DNA of 64,000 nt from Puccinia triticina (Eukaryota; Basidiomycota; Pucciniomycetes; Pucciniales; Pucciniaceae), in the NCBI RefSeq assembly GCF_026914185.1, contig NC_070571.1, positions 3,162,001 through 3,226,000 of the forward strand, given 5' to 3'. The notes beneath the pieces were generated by a model. It did no database searches, had not been told where the DNA came from, and worked only from the letters and a program-made list of their open reading frames with translations. The first letter of the stretch is position 1. Each line of letters begins with the position of its first letter. Below are positions 21,983-33,599 of the stretch, piece after piece. A program made the translations under genes and the position numbers.

Positions 21983-22506
21983 TGTTGGATGAAATGTCAT
22001 TCACATGTCACATGAAATCAAATTACATCTCAAGAGCATTCCAACACGTAGAACTCAGAATCAGAAACCGGAACCAACTTACAGACTCAAGACAAGAAGA
22101 ATAAAAAACCACTCAATCAACTCATCAAAGCTCAATGTTGGAATTGACCAAGGTAAAGTCGTTGATATCAAACCATCTAGTATCAACACTCATCCTGAAC
22201 GCGTAAACAATTCACTCAGTGTCAGCCAATAACATCTGTAAGTGTCAATTGTGAAGAGTATAACCTTTCAGGGGGAGGAGGATAGGTAGATGGTTTTTCT
22301 GTTCAAATTGTTCTTGGTCATTCTTGTCAACTCAGTGCTATTGTTTTATTTCTAGTTTTCATTATCCTTAAAACTTCACACCCTCTCAAATAGTCTGTCG
22401 TCACTATCAATTGCACCATCATAGGTAAACCTCATTAGCTGATTATATATTGATTCATGTTTACAACAATTTATTAACTTTCATTGTTTTTAGTTTTTAC
22501 TACTAC
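21983..22506 (+). repeat. Probable 3' LTR of the Copia element
   Basis: Begins TGTTGGATGAAATG directly after the purine tract AGGGGGAG, a classic Copia 3' junction. The end is uncertain; at 22507 TGGTTCTAAGAGC resembles a Copia primer-binding site. Confidence 0.5.
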
Positions 22507-22599
22507 TGGTTCTAAGAGCGTGCAATTAAATAAGATCTCAATAAACTACACAATGAAGGTGGCATGAAATTGCCAAAAGCCAAGTAGCAAATCCTTATG

Positions 22600-23310
22600 A
22601 AGGCCAGCCAGGCCCGGGGCCCATTGGAAATCCAATAAGAATGGTTGGTATGCCTTGGGGCTCAGGGCATACCTTGGGAAATTTGGGGTTCAGGGTGTGG
22701 GCTGAGCCTCATGCCCCAACCCAAACCCCGGGTTACAGCCTTAGCAGTACGTAAGAACCTCTCAACGACTGGTCCTTGTGCCGGCCATCAAGAGGATTAC
22801 ACACTCCTCTCTCTCCTCTCAGTGACCAGCTCATGGACCGGTCATTGGGAGGAGTCCACACTCCTCTTGATGCCAGCACACACTGGCGTCAAGAGGAGTA
22901 CAGACACCTCTTGCTGGCCTGCACAACAACCAGTCACTGAGAGTAGTACGCACTCCTCTCAATTGCTGGCCCAAGGCCCGGTCATTGGGAGGAGTACATA
23001 CACACTTCTCTTGATGGACGGCACAGAGCAGGCATTGAGGTGCATGTACTCCTCTCAATGCTGGCCTGTGTTGGCATTGAGAGGAGTATGGATTCCTCCT
23101 CCCAATGACCGGTCCTTGTGCTGGTCATTTAGAGGAGTGTGAACTCCTCCTCCCAATGACCAGTTGTTACGCTGGTCATTGAGAGGAGTGTGGACAACTC
23201 TCAATGGCCAGCACAAGGACTCCTCCCAATGGCCGGTCCTTGTGCTGGCCATCAAGAGGAGTGTGGACACCTCCCAACGACCGGACCTTGTGCCAGCCAT
23301 CAAGAGGTGT
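22600..23310. repeat. Array of ACTCCTC...ATGACCGG / CCGGTCAT...GAGGAGT hairpins
   Basis: From ~22770 to 23310 units of about 45 bp combine CCGGTCATTGGGAGGAGT with its inverse. The left flank (22640-22740) has GGCATACC/GGTATGCC and TGCCCC inverted blocks. No coding sense. Confidence 0.7.
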
Positions 23311-23357
23311 GGTGTGTGTACATAACCCCGGTGGCTGCACTTCCAGCATATTTGGCT

Positions 23358-23533
23358 GGGTTGAAGTCATCCCAGTTTAACTGGGATGCACTCAACCAAT
23401 TTAAACTTGGTTGATCTCAACCAATTAAATATAAACCCAAGGGGGGTACCTTGGATTTATGTTTCATCAGTTGAGATCACCCAAGTTTGAATTGGTTGAT
23501 TGCATCCCAGTTTAACTGGGATAACCTCAGCCC
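23358..23533. mobile_element. 176-bp fold-back MITE
   Basis: Ends GGGTTGAAGTCATCCC and GGGATAACCTCAGCCC are inverted. Each arm holds CCCAGTTTAACTGGG, itself a palindrome, followed by CAACCAATT-type blocks. No target duplication recognised. Confidence 0.7.
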
Positions 23534-23712
23534 AGTCAATTATTCTGGCAGTGCTGGCTGATGGACGGCCGGCCAAGTGTTGCTGCAACACTTGTTGCGC
23601 AGGGTTCAAATCCCCACTGAATTGTCAGATGTCGCTGCGGACCGCAGCAACATTGAGATGCCCCCAGTGTCAGCCATTTCACATTGCTATTCTCTGCCGC
23701 TATACACTACAT

Positions 23713-24657
23713 TAGAGATGGCAAACGGGTACCCGCGCGGCGGTACCCGGCACCCGCCGGCGGGTACTCATCAGGGTCGCGGGTGCCAAGTACAGGTACA
23801 GGTGTTGGTTTTTGTGTGATTTTTAGGCGGGTACCCGGGTACCGCCACTTGATACCCGCCAATACTGCTACCTCTTTTCCGCTGTGTATGTCCCCGACCC
23901 CCTTCTGGTGCAAGTCCTGTGTGATATTCCCGGCTGCAGCGCCACCAGCTTGCCGAGAGGGATTAGGGATTCCTCTTGGCAAGCAGGTATACGCCCACCA
24001 GCCCGCCAAGAGGGATTCCTCTTGGCAAGCAGGTATGCACACACCAGCTCGCCGAGAGGTCGGAGAGCAGGTATGCACACACCAGCTCGCCAAGAGGTCA
24101 GAGAGCAGGTGTACACACACCAGCTCGCCAAGAGTTCGGAGAGCTGGTGTACACACACCAGCTCGCCGAGAGGGATTCCTCTTGGTGAGCACTGGTATAC
24201 ACACACCAGCTCGCTGAGAGGGATTCCTCTTGGTGAGCACTGGTATACACACACCAGCTCGCCAAGAGGGATTCCTCTCGGCAAGCAGGTATACACCCAC
24301 CAGCTCGCCAAGAGGAATGCCTCTCGGCGAGCTGGTGTGTGTATACCAGTGCTCGCCAAGAGAAATCTCTCTCGGTGAGTAGGTATAAATCCTCTCTCGG
24401 CGGCAGGTATACTGATACCAGCTTGCAGAAGCCCGAGAGGGATCCCCCTCGGCGAGCAGGCACATATCTACAAAAAACAACTTGGCAGGTACCGGCGGTA
24501 CCCGCCAGAAAGACCCGGGTACCGCCGGTACCCGCCAGGAAGACCCGGGTACCACCGCCACGGGTGCCAAGTACAGGTACGGGTATCTGTTTTGGGCCAA
24601 AAAAGCAGGCAGTACCCGGACACGTGGCGGGTACCCGGGTACCGATTGCCATCTCTA
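23713..24657. mobile_element. hAT-type MITE with a CTCGCCGAGAGG hairpin array
   Basis: TIRs TAGAGATGGCAA / TTGCCATCTCTA, as in the autonomous hAT at 25716. Both ends carry dense GGGTACCCGGGTACC repeats. From 23940 to 24470 over ten ~50-bp units of the type ACCAGCTCGCCGAGAGG-GATTCCTCTTGGCGAGC alternate. Flanking 8-mers do not match. Long ORFs here are repeat artefacts. Confidence 0.75.
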
Positions 24658-24659
24658 AT

Positions 24660-25707
24660 GCCGTGGAACCAATGTGAGCAACAAGCTGACGGGGTCTCCA
24701 CACGTTCCAGGAAGGCACATTGTGGAACCAAGGGGGAAAAGTGTGAAGCCCATTGGTTTGACGTGGAAAAAAAACCATGTCATGGAGCCAACAGGCTTAC
24801 CAAGGGGTTAACAAGCCAATCCTTTTTGGTTCCACGGATTACCCTCCTGTCATCAGTTCCACAAACGGGTGGGGCAGGAAGTACCCCCGCTGTATATGTG
24901 TCTGGGCCCAGAACCCGCCAGGCCTCCAACCAACGCTCCGCATCCTCCTTGCCGCCGCCGCCAAAGGCTCAGCTGCACGTCCCCGTCCATCCTGGTCTTC
25001 TTGCACGAGAGGGCCCAGAGTCCTTCCCTTTTTCCGTGACCACTGCTCAAACAGAACACTCCCGTGAGTGTGCATACCAGACCATGTTGATCAGCGTGAG
25101 GGGTTGTTTGGGGAAGGAGAGCTCGAGCTAACCTGGATGTGTAAGGGGCAGTTTGTGCGAGCCGGGCGGTTGTTTTGAAGTTGATGTTTGCATGAGGCGC
25201 CCCACTGCGCCCAGCTTAACAAAGCCACTCAAACAGAGGTCCGGGGGACCCACACGGAGCACTCTCTGTAGGAGAGGCTTCCTTGCTATCCCTCAATTTT
25301 GGCAGGAGCAGAATTGATATTCAGTGCAAAAAATAAAAATACAGCCCTATAAGTTGTAATAAAAACAATGAAAGAAAACTGAATAGACAGTCTTGTAGCC
25401 TTGATAAATGCGCAAATTTTGACACCTGTTCCAGCCTCTCAATCCAAAGACTGCAATCCCTAGTGGCAAAAGTGTGCAGGAATCTGGGTCAAGGCAGCAA
25501 AACAAAATTCCAAACCATGTCTTAAGTTTGGAAGATCCTTGTGTGGATCCACATTTGGCCAGAGGGAAGCACAGTGGTGATCTTAGCTTATGTACATACA
25601 ATGTGTCAATTTACATACAACCTAGAAAGCATGCAGCTTTGTTAGTCCATAGGATTTACAAGCAATACAGCCGTGTGAATCCTTGTGCAGATCCATTTCT
25701 TGAGAAG
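24660..25707. other. No gene recognised
   Basis: Non-coding. 25100-25220 has GGGGTTGTTTGG and CCACTCAAACAG, perhaps ends of another small MITE. Nothing firmer is supportable. Confidence 0.4.
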
Positions 25708-25715
25708 TCACTTTT

Positions 25716-28700
25716 TAGAGATGGCATAAGGTACCTGTTGGCGGGTACCCGCTACCTGTTGCAGGTACCTGCTAGGGCATAGCAGCTACCCGCTGGCGGG
25801 TAGCAGGTACGGGTGCGGGTGTCTTGGGTTTGGTGAAAAAAATGTCCAGGTACCCGCTACAGGTACCCGCTGACACCCGCCCTACTAAGAGTGCTTGGAT
25901 GCGCAGTAGACTGCGGCACATCCAAGCAATGGTCCAGCAGGGCAACTGGAAGCTTACGCCTTCAGTATATCACCATCCAACCCGTCAACCCTCCCTTTGC
26001 CATGGGGAATAGCAAAAGGCGTTGCAAGGAGGTTTTGTCACCGCCATCCTCAATCTCAAGCACCCCAGCGCAATCTGGAGACACTTCCCGCAAGCAACAA
26101 TCCCGTAGAGTAATCGATATCAATCAAGATTCCGATCCAAAAGAAAACCCACCGGCTGCTATCAACGTTGATACAACAACCCCAAGAAGCACTCAAAATC
26201 AGGGACAGGAGCTAACGGATGAATGAGAGCTGAGTAGGACCCCAGAACCTTGATATTGATGCTTTCATCTACTCATTAAGATTGCTGCTTTCATGTTTCC
26301 CATTTTCCAGAAAAGGTGCAACAATTGCACAAGAAACAAATTAGCTTGTGCTATGCTGCTTATCACTCCCCTCAACTTTCCGAGCAACAGGACAAAAATG
26401 GGCGTTGGATGATAGCCTATCCGTGCAGAACGTAAGGGTGTCACTTTTGGTAGTTTTCTATCTGTGTTTAATGTGTGCCAGCTCATACTCTTTGGTTGAA
26501 CTTTTTCAGCTGTGGCAAGAAGATCCACCGACCGATTTATGAGACTTCCCCAACCAATCTAGCCAAGCATGTTGCAAGCTGTGTCAAGAGGAAAAATTAA
26601 TCTCAAGGTTCTCAAAAGCTGGCGGCCCTTGGAATCACTGGAATTGGTGATATCAATACATTATAACCCTTCCCTTGATTTTTCTATTCTTGGATTCTTT
26701 GGCAGGTACGCCAGTTGTGTGCCATATGGTGCGCTCAAGGAGCCCGTCCTTTTTCATCTCTCAATGAAGAAGCACACCAAGAAATCCTACACCCAATTGT
26801 TTTGAAGAATCTACATGGTCGCAGGGGGGTGTCAAACAACATAGCCAGGTTATATACTGCTGTGCAGGAGACCATCATAGAATTGTTTAAGGTGTGTATT
26901 CAATTGCTTCTTGGTGATTTTTCAATTAATTAATTCTGCTTTTCTTTGTGCTAGAATCATCAAGGCGCAATGTACTTGGGCCTCAATGCTTGGCAGGCAC
27001 CGAACGGGTTTGATATTCTCGGCACAGTGATATACCGCCTCGTTCAAGAAGACACTGGCGGATTTAAGTTGGAGGCAATGCCTCTGGACTTCATTTGCTT
27101 ACGGCAAAGGCACACAGGATTGCATTTGGCTGAAACCGTTCAGGCCATTGTTGACAAATTTGGCGTGAAGGACAAGGTGATTGATCATCAGATTGAAGTG
27201 ATTAATCTTTTTTTTGCTGACTGTCTTATTTTTCTCCTTCTAGATCTGTGGTATTTTCACCGATAATGCCACAAATAACCAAACTATGATTGACGAGATC
27301 AAAAAATACAAGTGGCCTTGTTTCAAGGGCAACACCCAATGGGTTTGTTGCTTTGCTCACATTTTGAATTTAATAGCACAAATGATTTTGCAACCTTTTG
27401 GGAGCCACACAAAAAAGAATAAAACGGGAGAACTAGAATCTGATGACAAGGAATTGGGAGACAAGGACCCGGAGGATCCCGATGATCAGATCCAACTGTG
27501 GGTAGTTTATTCACATCAAATATCCAGTCTCTTGCCTGACTCAATCGTTACATTTAGCTTTAACGGACAGTCTGTTGATTCGGATGAGGACAAAGACATT
27601 CAAGATGCAGAACATGAAAAAGACCGCACTGTTTCAACCAAGCTTATTGATTTTGAGGAGATTGAACTGGAGGAAAGTGACATCAATGAGATGAGCGATG
27701 AGGATGAAAGTGATTGTTATACCTCCCAATCATGCAGCAAGACTCTGGCCAAGGTAAGCCATCATCGTATTTCAATTTCTCTCTAATATATTCACCAATT
27801 AATGACTATAATAACTATTTTAACATTAAAAAACAGTTCCGCGGTATTTTGAGGAGATTAAACAAGTCACCAAACTCAAAAGCTTGGTTTGTGGAGCTCT
27901 GTCACAAATTTGAGTGCAAGAGGCCACATAAAATTGGAACGGATGTGCAAACAAGGTGGAATTCTACTCTGGGGCAACTTACCAGCATCCTGCGATGCTC
28001 CAAAGCCATGTGAGTTCAATCTTCTCTCTTCCTCATTGCATCCTTCCACTGTGCTGATTTATTTTTTGGTAAAGCCTTGAGTGGCAAAAAGATAAACGAC
28101 TTGGTCCTGCCCGGCATCATTACATCAAAAAGGATGATCTTGACTTAGCATCCGATCTTGTTGAAGTTCTCCAACCGTTTTATGAAATCACACTTCAGGT
28201 CTTGACTCGTGGCTCAGCTCAAATATCAGATATTGTCATATTCATCGACCAAATTAGCAGCCATCTTGCCACTGCAATCTTGGACAAGAAAGAAGATTAC
28301 CCCCCTGCCTTGAGGAACGCATGCCGTTCTGCACTTCGCCTCACAAATAAGTATTATACCCTAACTGATTGCTCCCCCTTGTACCGAGTCGCTATGGGTA
28401 GGTTTTTAGTGTTTTTTTGATTGAAAATCATGATTCATACTGATGGCTAAGTTATTCTGTAGTTCTTCATCTGTCATTTAAAGACGATTATTTTAAACTC
28501 GCAAACTGGCAACCCAAATGGATTGAAGAAGCAATTCAGCTCACCCGCGATATGTGGCAAACCCACTACAAACCTTCACCTCAGCCAACCACATCACAAA
28601 CCCAAGGACCTGATCCTTGTCCAAAGGTTGGTCAATTATGTACATATTTATTGCTACCACATTTAGAATTCAAGCTAACATCATATGGTCAGAAACCCCA

Positions 28701-29263
28701 GACAGGTATCCTGTTCTAAGCTGTCCCGGTTTGTGTTTTTTCTTTCTAGTATTCTTTTTTGATTTCCTTGCTCAAGGCTTTCATCTATAGCAACGACTGT
28801 GGACGTCAAGCAATTGTTCAGTTTTGGAAGGGACTACGTTTCTGTAAGAAGGCACAGACTTAGTGCTGCATCGGTCACCAAAGGGATGGCGGTGGCGTTC
28901 TTTGAGAGGAACGGGAAAATGCCAAAGGGTGTGCTGAATAAGTGGAAGACAGAAAAGAGAAAGGGTAAGGAAAAAAGCACAAGAAACTGAATTAGGAGTG
29001 TTTTCTAGGATTTTATATGTGTTTGAATGTCAATTAGTCTAGTAGTCTAGTAGTAAAGTTCAAAAGTCCATGAAATGAAGATTCAGACGGGCCTTTGCCA
29101 CCATAACAGCTTGACACCTCTGGGTACCTGCCACAGGTACCCGGGTACCTGCCTGCTACTAGGGCAATGGGTGCGGGTGCGGGTATGGGTGCCTATAATA
29201 TGAGCATTTTCTTGCAGGTACCTGCACCCGCTACGGGTACCCGGGTGCAGAGTGACATCTCTA
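25716..29263 (+). mobile_element. hAT element with transposase gene, TSD TCACTTTT
   Basis: TIRs TAGAGATGGCA / TGACATCTCTA, 8-bp duplication TCACTTTT at 25708-25715 and 29264-29271. Subterminal GGTACCTG / GCGGGTACCCGC repeats occupy ~150 bp at each end. The 3548-bp interior encodes a hAT transposase. This is the likely source family for the MITEs with the same ends in this window. Confidence 0.9.
26002..28990 (+). pseudogene. hAT transposase, intron-containing, damaged
   Basis: From ATG 26002, several short introns are needed. Visible parts in order: a BED-like zinc finger around CGKKIHRPIY...LAKHVASC (26520-26590); VRQLCAIWCAQGARPFSSLN (26706), the usual entry to the catalytic domain; FTDNATNN with the second catalytic-type Asp (27260); TRWNSTLGQLTSILR (27954); and the C-terminal dimerisation block GRDYVSVRRHRLSAASV (28828-28880). 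Damage includes a TAA at 26598-26600 just after the zinc finger, and loss of the stretch normally found between 28630 and 28790. The element probably cannot mobilise itself. An acidic insertion (27430-27720) is typical of fungal hAT proteins with variable inserts. Confidence 0.8.
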
Positions 29264-29271
29264 TCACTTTT

Positions 29272-30192
29272 CAACAATTTATTAAAAATACATTGAGGGT
29301 GATCCAAAAATTCTGAGGAGACTGAATTGTAGAGGAGATGTCAAAGGGTCAGAAAGCTGTGGCTCAAGACCTTTGGAGGTGCTGGGGGCAGAGCTATTAA
29401 AAAGTTAGAAAACCTTGCAGCCATTTGCTACTTTCTGCTCCCCTGGATAATATGCAAGTCCCTCCCTGCGGGAGGGGCGGCTTTGCGGCCAGCCACAGCG
29501 AGCCTCCCACCAGGGGGACTTGTGTTAAGCTAGCCACTGCGCATCATATGAGACCCGGAACCCTGAAGCTCTCGATGCATATTTATGGTCAGAAACATCC
29601 GTCCGATATCGCCTTCTGCGCCATGGTATGTACGATAGCTCAGCTGAGCCGTTTTACCAAACAGTGTAGCTTGGAAGCCGTCTGGCTGGCTGGCAAGTGT
29701 TTGGGCGAGGGCAGTGATGAGCCGATCTGTGAGTGGTGGATGGAAATCTGGGAGTGGCGATTCACAGTTCTGATATGGTCTGTTCTGGATCTTCTGAGTC
29801 TGGTGGTCTGAGAGCCGCTTTGTTTGAGCTGATGTGGTGGGAGGACAGTGAGGACATCGGCAAGCTCGCGGTGGCCCAGCCCGCGCACCCCGTCGCCCGC
29901 AATGGCCGGCCCCGCCTGCCCATGCCAGGCAGGAGTGCCGGCGCAGAAGAAGCCAATCCGACCCAGGCACTCCCGATCTGGCGAAGCCATCCCCCCCACC
30001 CCCGCGCGCTTCCGGTGCGTGTTCCTTTCCGAGCTGCACCCTCCCCTGCTGCCCCAGCGACTATAAGCATGCCCAAGGAGAGAACCCTCGTGTCCGCCAG
30101 TCGCTCCCTACCTAGCATCTCTGTCTCTACCCACAAACCCCTTCCAAGCGACCATCACACTATCCTTATCGTTGTATCTTGAGTTGACCCCC
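29272..30192. other. Upstream region of the coiled-coil gene, with a small inverted-repeat element
   Basis: 29455-29525 holds an AAGTCCCTCC...GGGGGACTT mini element. 29800-30190 is GC-rich and probably the promoter/5' UTR of the next gene. No separate gene supported. Confidence 0.5.
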
Positions 30193-32273
30193 ATGCCTAT
30201 CGACGACAGTCTAGCCCGCTCCCACTCCCTCACCTCGCGGCTCAAGCCCACCCCGAGCACCCCAAAGATGGCCGCAGGCCGACTCGGGCCCAAAAACAAG
30301 GCCGAGCCCAACGAAAACAGGCCGCCCGCCCGCAGCACCCCCGGCTCGCCCTCCTCCTCCTCCGGCCACAACTCGGCCATCACCGTCGCCGAGAGGCGCC
30401 AGACCAAGGTCTCCAAGTACCTCGTCAGCGAAGACTTCAAGTCCGACTTCGCCACCAAGCTCAACCGCCTCCGCCAGCGCGAGAAGAACTTGGACTCCCC
30501 CCCCGGAGCGCTCGCCAAACCGGCGCCCGCGGACCACATCCACGAAGACGACGAGAGTCAAGCCAGCGTCCCAACCCCTGATGACACGACCACCACCGTC
30601 TGCACTGCCGAGGACATCGCCAACCCCGCCGGCAGCCCTGCCCTGATACCCCAGACCACCTCGCCAGGTCGATACCGGACACGTGCCGAGGAGGCCCCCA
30701 TCCAGGAGGTGAGCTCCACAATTAGTCTGATGAATCCCGACCGACTGCTGACCCTGCGCACACGGATGGGGGAGCGCGCAGGATGCCGACGAGGCGGGCT
30801 CCTCGGCCTCGAACGAGAAGGAGCAGTCCTCCTCGCGCCGGCCGTCGTGCCCGCCAGGCGACGAGGACCCGGAGGAGCAGAGCGCGCGCTACGAGGTGAT
30901 CGGCAAGCTGGCCGACCAGCTGGCCGAGCAGATCGAGGAGAACGACGCCCTGCTCTACGAGCTCGGCGTCGTCCGCTCCAACAACGCCCGGCTCCAGGCC
31001 GTCGCCGCTGACAGGGAGGACGAGGTCGCCTGTCTCGGCCAGCGCAACCGCCAGCTCGAACTCGTCGTCTCTCAGCTCAACGCTTCCTCCCTCGACCAAG
31101 AACACTCTAACCTCGTCCATGCCCTCCTCTCTCAGCTCGCTCAGATCCGCGACCATCTATCCCTGCCACTCACCCAGGGGCCCTCGAAACGCCTGTCTCC
31201 AGGCAACCCCGAAACCCAGTCGGCCATTCAAGTAAGTCTATTTGATCATCACCTTCAGCTTGCTAGTAACCGCCGTTTATGTTTGTCCTTTCGTCACCAG
31301 ACACGAGGTATGAGACGCTACAGCTGGTCTGGAGCCCGGGCGAAATGTCTCTCAGCCGAGACAACCGCGCAAGATCCCCGAGACCGATCCGGGCCCATGG
31401 TCTCTTCGCACGCCCAGTCTGGCCCCGATCCCGGCGGGGAATGGGCGGGCTTTGTGGACGAGAATGACCGCGAGTCGATGAAGGCGCACATCCAGTGGCT
31501 GCAAGCCGAGCTGGCCGCCAGGTCAGTCCCCGCCGCTCCCGTCCTCCCGCGGCGCCCAGAGACTGACTGTTTTTGTTGTTAGTCGGGCGGCCCGGCAGGC
31601 GACCGCGGCGGCGCTAGACGCGCTGATCGAGGCGGCGCCTGCAGCCCACACGCCGCGTGCGGGCGCAGAGCCGAAGGTGCAGGGCCTGGGGCTGTTCTCG
31701 AGCAGCACGCCGGGGCGGGCGCTGAGTGGCGCGGACACGCGGGCGACGCCGCCGCGGGGCGGGGCGACGGAGGAGGCTGCGGCGAGCAGTCCGCTGCTTG
31801 CGCTGGCGAGCTTCGGGTTCGGCGGGTGGGGCCGGAAGCCGGAGTCGCCCTCGAAGCCGCTGCCGGACGACGAGCCGGGGATCCCTGCGGGTGCGCCGGC
31901 CGAGCAGCCGGACAAGGACCTGACGTACCCGTTCAAGCGCTTCGGCCTCCGCGCCTTCTTCCACAACAGCCCGCTCTCCCGCCCCGACGCCGTCCTCGCC
32001 CCCGCCCCCGCTGGTCCCACTGACCCCGCCCGAAGGCTGCCCAGCCGCTCGTCCACCGTCGCCGTCATGTCCTCCGCCCACCCGCCCGACGCCCTCCCGG
32101 CCTACGACGGCCCTCTTCTCGCCCCCGTGGCTCCCGCAAATATCTCCCCCCCGGCCCGCCCCGGCCCGCGTCTCCTGCCCTCCGCACCAGCCGCCGTCGA
32201 TAAACCGTTCGTAGGCCCCCTCGTCCACGACCGCTCGGCCGGCCCACACAACCCGAACGCCATCCTCATCTGA
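30193..32273 (+). CDS. Uncharacterised GC-rich coiled-coil protein
   Basis: Exons 30193-30708, 30782-31231, 31301-31521 and 31583-32273 give 625 residues. The GT-AG junctions keep phase, and the middle intron (69 nt) could also be read through. Residues 1-170 are Ser/Pro/Thr-rich and basic, with a short charged helix (VSKYLVSEDFKSDF). Residues ~205-285 form a strong coiled coil (IGKLADQLAEQIEENDALL, ...DREDEVACLGQRNRQLELV). A second helix follows (ESMKAHIQWLQAELAAR). The C-terminal ~230 residues are Pro/Ala/Ser-rich and probably disordered. No enzymatic motif. Composition suggests a scaffold or cytoskeleton-linked protein, but I cannot name a family. Third-position GC is very high compared with the AT-rich surroundings, as in conserved housekeeping genes. 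Start chosen at the first in-frame ATG. Confidence 0.75.
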
Positions 32274-32940
32274 ACCCCCCATCTCGTCACTCGCCGCTCT
32301 CTTGCTCTCTCTACTTCCACCATAGCACTTCTCCCATCGCTGGATATAACACGTTTTAGCCGCGTCGGGCCCTGTATCTTGTATTACGCATTCTCTCTCT
32401 GTCTTCTGTGTTCTGCGGCCCTGTGCAACTCTGTGCAAGACTGTCTTTGGTGCTTCTCCACCCTCCTGCCGCGCCCGGGCCCACGTGTCCCTCCCGCGTC
32501 CACACGCTTGCTCACGCCCGTGGCTGTGGCCCACGCCGTCAGGGCCTCTTTTTCTTGCGGCCCACACGGGCGGGGGTTTTTTTTGCTCGTCGCGCGTACG
32601 GGCAGATGTGTCCGCGTGCGGCCGCCGGCTGCGTGCCGAGGCCATGCGCGCCCCCAGCCCACCCGGCCAGCCCACCCGGGGCCACGAGTTGGGCGTGTGT
32701 GTGTGGCTGTGTCTGGCGAGTGCACTTTCCGGAGCTTCCACTGCCGCGTCCTGCGCCACGGGCCTCTGGAGGCCTGTCGCGCATGTGTGGCCGGTCGCTG
32801 CGCCGTCCGTCCGTCCTCGTCGGCTCGTGGTCCCTCCCAGTGCTCGCTTCGCCCGCGTTCCTCGGGGCGCGGTTCGTACTCTCACTCAATACCGAAAGCA
32901 CGTCTGTCGCTCTGGTGCATTTTCTGGGGCGGGTCGTGCA
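32274..32940. other. 3' flank, GC-rich, no gene supported
   Basis: Six overlapping frames stay open only because of high GC. None shows gene-like domain structure. Confidence 0.5.
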
Positions 32941-32978
<38 letters not shown>

Positions 32979-33056
32979 CTGCGTTCTAAGACCCAGCATT
33001 TGGTGTCTATCATCAATTGGGATTTTCCCGCGTAGGTTCAAATCCTGCCGTTGTCG
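32941..33056 (+). tRNA. tRNA-Ser(AGA) with intron
   Basis: GACAACG/CGTTGTC acceptor, box A TGGCCGAGCGG, and box B GGTTCAAATCC. Anticodon stem ATTGA/TCAAT with AGA, and a ~33-nt intron after position 37. A TTTTT terminator follows at 33062. The mature sequence equals the copy at 14133-14246. Confidence 0.94.
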
Positions 33057-33059
33057 CAG

Positions 33060-33436
33060 CTCTTTTTGCGCCCCTCCCCATGGTGCGCGCCCCACAGTGC
33101 GCGGGCACTGAGTCTTTGCCGCGACAGCCTGGCCAACAAACCAGATGATGGCTAATGAAGGCTCTCGAACGGAGGGTCCGGGGGACCCCGCCCGGAGGGC
33201 TCTCCGTAGGAGAGGCTTATGACTTATGCCGTTGCTTTTGCCTGAGAGGTTGGGGGCTTTTGCGGCTTTTTGTGTGATTTTTGCCTTTAATGCTCCACAC
33301 AGAGAACATCATCCCACCTCTGCTGAAGCCCTGAGGGGAGACAATTCCTCACATTTCCATTTGGATGATTGAGCTTGAGTGGCCAAGGCATCTTAGCTGG
33401 AGCTTGGTCCCTGGGGGACTCCATCCTTGCCATACT
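33060..33436. repeat. Fragment of a dispersed repeat (GGAGAGGCTTA family)
   Basis: 33160-33330 has a GGGTCCGGGGGACCC hairpin and GAGAGGCTTATGAC...TTTTGCCTGAG, resembling the repeat copies at 49600-50110 and 60335-60830. No gene. Confidence 0.4.
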
Positions 33437-33438
33437 TA

Positions 33439-33595
33439 TGGTGTTCAAAATTGCATATGTCAATGTTTACATAAAATCATAAAGCCAATTTTGGCTGGGA
33501 GATGTCAGCGTGCATAAAACTTAAAGTGACATCTCCCAGCCAAAATTGCAGTTTATGATTTTATGTAAAAAAATCTTGTGCAATTTTGAACACCA
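33439..33595. mobile_element. Tc1/mariner-like MITE, TA duplication
   Basis: TIRs TGGTGTTCAAAATTGCA / TGCAATTTTGAACACCA flanked by TA. The arms continue inward (AAAATCATAAA, GCCAATTTTGGCTGGGAGATG and inverses), 157 bp in all. Confidence 0.75.
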
Positions 33596-33599
33596 TAAC

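Larger units (their letters stand above)
19680..21990 (+). pseudogene. Ty1/Copia pol remnant (reverse transcriptase and RNase H)
   Basis: The 3' half of a Copia polyprotein on the plus strand. 19680-19980 carries the reverse transcriptase block HWVWKLKKSLYRTKQ and the catalytic-type YMHVDDGL (19890). 20054-20330 carries VVGSLNHVALHTRPDIQF. 21180-21610 carries the RNase H region WADADYSN...KKQPVVVQSTTEAKFISI and NILTKSLGPDK. The 5' half (gag, protease, integrase) is missing. The coding sequence is cut by a fold-back insertion (~20390-21050) and, right after GPDK, by a solo LTR. Beyond that LTR the frame resumes briefly and is followed by the purine tract TTTAGGGGGAG. Clearly non-functional. 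Confidence 0.85.

Noticed and set aside
23590..23640. tRNA remnant around GGTTCAAATCC
   Set aside because: Isolated B-box-like sequence without other tRNA parts.
23684..24778. Long overlapping ORFs up to 297 residues on both strands
   Set aside because: They follow the ~50-bp hairpin array in all frames; repetitive content, not proteins.
31614..32885. 423-residue minus-strand ORF
   Set aside because: Shadow of the GC-rich coiled-coil gene; Arg/Gly/Ala composition typical of antisense frames in high-GC DNA.
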